Positions 61,401 to 64,000 of a DNA stretch of 64,000 nucleotides are shown here, in pieces. Each line of letters begins with the position of its first letter. Positions within the stretch are counted from its first letter, which is position 1. This DNA comes from Rhytidiadelphus loreus (taxonomy: Eukaryota > Streptophyta > Bryopsida > Hypnales > Hylocomiaceae). Both the position numbers and the translations under genes were made by a program. Under the pieces are notes generated by a model. It did no database searches. It was not told the origin of the DNA and saw nothing but the letters and a program-made list of their open reading frames with translations. The stretch lies in contig OX344762.1 of assembly GCA_947034895.1 (NCBI GenBank), positions 34,576,760 to 34,640,759 on the forward strand, written 5' to 3'.

Positions 61401-61915
61401 CCGCATTTCAAAAATTAGCATTCCCCAAGCAGTTTCACATGACCTAGAAAAACAAAACAAAATTTGCTCAAATCGGGGCGGAAGGGTGCCCAAAATCAAT
61501 ACGGAATGCGACGCACCTGGCGCTTTGCCAACCTCGACCTAACACACCCTTGTTCAGCTCGCTGGCAGGGAAGTCTTCATCCTGCGTCATAGCGCCCAAA
61601 GAGTCGTATTAGGGAGCTTGCCGGAGTGTCAAAATAACCACGGAAACTAACAATTGAAACCATTACAATATCGTCTCTCATTCACACATCTCATACTCCA
61701 TACGACCACCCTCTCCAAGTAGCAGAAATGGAAGAAAAGTTTGCGAATATTGTGATAGAGATGGGCTGTTGTGGCACCTGGCTGGAGCATGAGACCACTG
61801 CGAAGGGTACAGTCTTGGCAGTTGAAGAAGCGTCGTCGCTCCTCTCTTCGCCTATGCAGTCACCACTGGTCATCGAAGACCGCAAAGAGCTTGGCTTCGC
61901 GTTCAGGCTGCTCAT
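52283..61915 (-). CDS. CEP104: CEP104, cilium-tip TOG-domain protein (about 22-23 exons)
   Basis: Exons (minus): 61778-61915, 61517-61581, 61310-61397, 60805-60890, 60273-60411, ~59960-60034, 59556-59663, 59383-59436, 58980-59087, 58656-58735, 58403-58463, 58078-58249, 57750-57899, 56347-57244, 55865-55934, 55159-55377, 54687-54932, 54192-54431, 53788-53904, 53491-53634, 53067-53278, 52708-52905, 52283-52412. All junctions are GT-AG and keep frame; the 3' end of exon 6 and 5' edge of exon 7 are least certain. About 1,265 residues (1,228 if translation stops in exon 22). Domains: jelly-roll N-terminus (~40-200: DFPASELN, GWQSARFC, ARELKSIYVD, NKLNVYNQVGL), UVR-like coiled coil (~230-315: EDYDEAKRLK, EDYDTAKLCKIEMERL), long disordered linker (mostly exon 14), TOG (~695-930: WRPVVGRLQLL, NAAIKVTTEVY), zinc-finger array (~1100-1215: CLFCGK, HFCEQCPM, RCPLCYRTVEP). 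In ciliated cells it binds tubulin at axoneme tips; here presumably in sperm. Confidence 0.92.
55450..55774. mobile_element. Intronic TTAA MITE, piggyBac-like (325 bp including TTAA)
   Basis: Left edge TTAA-CCCCTAAGACCCTG (55450-55467); right edge CAGGGATCTTAGGGG-TTAA (55756-55774). The outer nine bases CCCCTAAGA are perfectly inverted and continue after one base of offset (CCCTG/CAGGG). TTAA is present at both sides. It lies wholly within the CEP104 intron between 55,377 and 55,865 and does not disturb the splice sites. A degenerate relative is at 42,180-42,391. TTAA targets with CCC/GGG termini are the hallmark of piggyBac elements. Confidence 0.75.
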
Positions 61916-62735
61916 GATCAACCTGCGTCCAATTTCAATTTCAACCTGACTCCACCTCCGCCAATTCGGCTCTCTACATTCGCAATGGACACCCTGCCCT
62001 CCCCAAACGTTGTAGATCGACCAGCAATTCAAACTCTCACAACCACATTTCAAAATAGTCCAATTCCTCAACAAGAAGCTCCAAATTTGCATCCAACGAC
62101 GTTCTTGTCGAGAACACAAACGCAGGAAGGCTCGCTCGGCTCACCAACCTGCCCAGAAGGGTGCACAATGCTCACAGACACGCCTAATCAAAACAATCAG
62201 ACGCGCGCCATTCCACAAAAGCGTTACGTTACGTTACGTTACGTTAGGCCATAACGCTGCTGATGGCCCAACCTTGGATGCCAATTGGCAACAAAACTCA
62301 CAGCCCCACCCAGAGAACAGAGCCTCCGTCGTCTCCTGTCCCCTGTCGTTACGTCACAAGCGCCCCACGCACACTGCCAGCCCAAGCGCTCATCCAACGG
62401 CCATACTCTCATCCCACGGTTGCCAGTTTCCGGCTCACTTTTCACGGTATCGATCCAGTCCTGTCCCAACCCAAGCGTCAGAAATTCAGGGTAAGTTAAA
62501 TTATATAATGGAGTTTCTCGTGAATTAGGGACCTCAAATTTGGGGGGCCCAAAATGTGCATGAACTTGGGCCTCTGATGAAAGCAAAAGCTGATGGGTCG
62601 GATAAGGGGCTGCAGCCAAGTGTGGACCAGTGGCGCCAACCACCTTTGGGATAGCACTTCGCTTCGCTCTAAGTTAGCAGTGCTGAGGCTGTTGCATTCT
62701 TGAAGGATTGAAGGATTGAAGGAGCGGCAGTCGCC
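61916..62735. promoter_or_regulatory. Divergent promoter region between CEP104 and CSP41B
   Basis: 820 bases separate the two start codons. It contains a short (GTTAC)n microsatellite at about 62222-62245. A long minus frame at 62,239-62,643 has no family features and is treated as chance. Regulatory elements for either gene cannot be assigned by eye. Confidence 0.5.
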
Positions 62736-63788
62736 ATGGCCACCTCACAAGCGATTCTCGCGCAGGCGCTCCCAGCTGCCTCTTCTACGGCTTGCAGCAC
62801 TTCTGGACTTTCCCAGCGGAAGCCTGTCGTTTTTACGAATCTCGTGGCTCCTTTCAAGGGCTCCGTGGCTGGTCTGCGATGGGAGAGTCAGGGCTCTGTG
62901 CTAGCCAAGGTCGGCGAATTCTCTGGACTTTACGTGTGGGTGCGCTTGGAAATGCTGCCGAAGCCATTGCTGGTGTTCTCGTTTGCGTTTTGAGTTTGCG
63001 ATTTGTTTCGTGATTGTGGCAGCGATGGGATTCGTCGAGACTAGGTGTGGACACCGGCGTCGTCAAGGAAGCGACGACGACTCGCAGGGCAGTGGTGACT
63101 GCTTCGGCTGTGGAGTCGAAGAATATTTTGATGATGGGCGGGACGCGGTTCATTGGACTCTTTCTTGCGCGCGAGCTCATCAATGCAGGCCACCAGGTAC
63201 GCGCATGGATCCACACTCGACATTGCAACCTGATAGCGCTTAGAACTCTGAAGGGACCAACAATCCCAAATTGCGCCTCATGTTTGCTTAGCAGCTTTGT
63301 GCAGGTCATGTGGAGACTTTCTTTTGTTCAATTTTATTTGTTTAGCGGTGAACCGACGCAATTTTCTTCACTGATTCTCGAGATAAGGTTTTTGGCTGTC
63401 TGAATTATGTTCTTCATAACGCGATCAGTCAAATTGGTTATCTGAATCCTTGGTTGTTTTGGGGCTAATTTGTGAGTTCCCGCTCCGCTTTGGCAGGTGA
63501 CATTGTTCACCCGAGGCAAAGCTCCAATCTGCCAGCAATTGCCCGGAGAATCTGATGATGAATTTGCCGACTATTCGTCCAAGGTAAGCAAACAAAATTC
63601 TGTTTTACAAGATCCGTTTCTAACTTTGATATCGTACCCAAAGCATTGTAAACATTCAAGTGGCTGAATCTGCACGAGTACCTTGAAAATTTCGCAGGTG
63701 AAGCACCTGCAAGGTGATCGTCAAGACTTTGACGGCCTCAAGGAGAAGCTAAAGGGTGCAAACTTTAACATCGTCTACGACATCAACG
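62736..63788 (+). CDS. CSP41B: CSP41B, plastid stem-loop RNA-binding protein (5' part, runs off window)
   Basis: Exons 62736-62909, 63023-63196, 63497-63583 and 63698-63788, all GT-AG, frame kept; the last ends with a split codon and the next exon lies beyond the window. 175 codons are visible, about 45% of the family length. Residues 1 to about 85 are a Ser/Ala-rich chloroplast transit peptide (MATSQAILAQALPAASS...). Then comes an atypical short-chain dehydrogenase/epimerase fold: ILMMGGTRFIGLFLARELI with the nucleotide-binding GGTRFIG (about 97-103), GHQVTLFTRGKAP, QQLPGESDDEFADYSSK, HLQGDRQDFDGLKE and NIVYDING. This matches plant CSP41b (CRB), which binds plastid mRNAs and 23S rRNA and supports plastid transcription and translation. 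It is transcribed divergently from CEP104. The nearest alternative is CSP41a; GHQVTLFTRGK favours b. Confidence 0.92.
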
Positions 63789-64000
63789 GTAAACTCTCTT
63801 CAGTTCCTCGAATGCTGTGTGGCTGCTGTAGAATTCTCTTGTCTATCTCGAAGGTCCGCCGTGGTTCGAAGAACTGTTGTCCCTCTCTATTTTGACATGT
63901 TTGGGAGCCCTATCTTTGAGGTGGCGAGCACGAATTGATCACGGAAATGACTTTGCCCATGTTCATTCGTTGAAACAACAATATCGCCATATTACGGAGT

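Noticed and set aside
61281..61499. Minus frame reading FPSRDSVGVAAAIAYY...
   Set aside because: The other frame of the same exon (FCFSPQEIVLELQQ...CHEFK) matches CEP104 and joins both neighbouring exons in phase.
62239..62643. 134-codon minus frame in the divergent promoter
   Set aside because: No recognisable motif, contains low-complexity Arg run, and overlaps the region needed for two promoters.

Overview
The window is nuclear DNA from a land plant with flagellated sperm, most likely a bryophyte (moss, liverwort or hornwort). Genes are split by short GT-AG introns and the protein set is plant-specific: a GT34 xyloglucan xylosyltransferase, a plastid CSP41 protein, a plastid FAX/TMEM14 protein and a trihelix factor. 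There is also a CEP104-type ciliary tip protein, which is expected only in plants that still make cilia. Genus cannot be decided from sequence alone. Genes and leaders are comparatively GC-rich; the intergenic DNA is very AT-rich and made largely of decayed, non-autonomous DNA transposons.

Layout. 1-1,416 (-): 5' part of COG1, running off the left edge. 1,417-12,272: leaders plus about 10 kb of repeats. 12,273-13,879 (+): two-exon trihelix transcription factor. 13,880-22,756: no recognised gene; holds a long-TIR element, a 44-bp-arm hairpin, a CACTA MITE and tandem duplications. 22,757-25,501 (-): plastid fatty-acid-export (FAX) gene whose first exon/intron edge has been tandemly duplicated, giving a candidate extra exon. 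25,502-36,711: repeats and one broken TE-like coding region (29.8-31.2 kb). 36,712-38,546 (-): two-exon XXT-type xylosyltransferase. 38,547-52,282: repeats, including a ~3.5 kb element with inverted GC-rich arrays at both ends. 52,283-61,915 (-): CEP104, about 22-23 exons, reconstructed here exon by exon. 61,916-62,735: shared divergent promoter. 62,736 onward (+): 5' part of CSP41B, running off the right edge.

The genes are unrelated housekeeping or developmental loci (Golgi tethering, DNA binding, plastid lipid export, cell-wall glycan synthesis, cilium tip, plastid RNA), not a cluster. The most unusual signal is a dispersed repeat family bounded by TTAA-CCCCTAAR ... YTTAGGGG-TTAA, the terminal architecture of piggyBac-type elements; a compact 325-bp copy sits inside a CEP104 intron. 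Other notable items are the exon-duplicating repeat in the FAX gene, a near-perfect hairpin at 17.3 kb, a MULE-like element carrying an internal minisatellite with an 11-bp target duplication, and a MITE inserted head-to-tail into another copy of itself. All assignments were made by eye; no alignment or database search was run.
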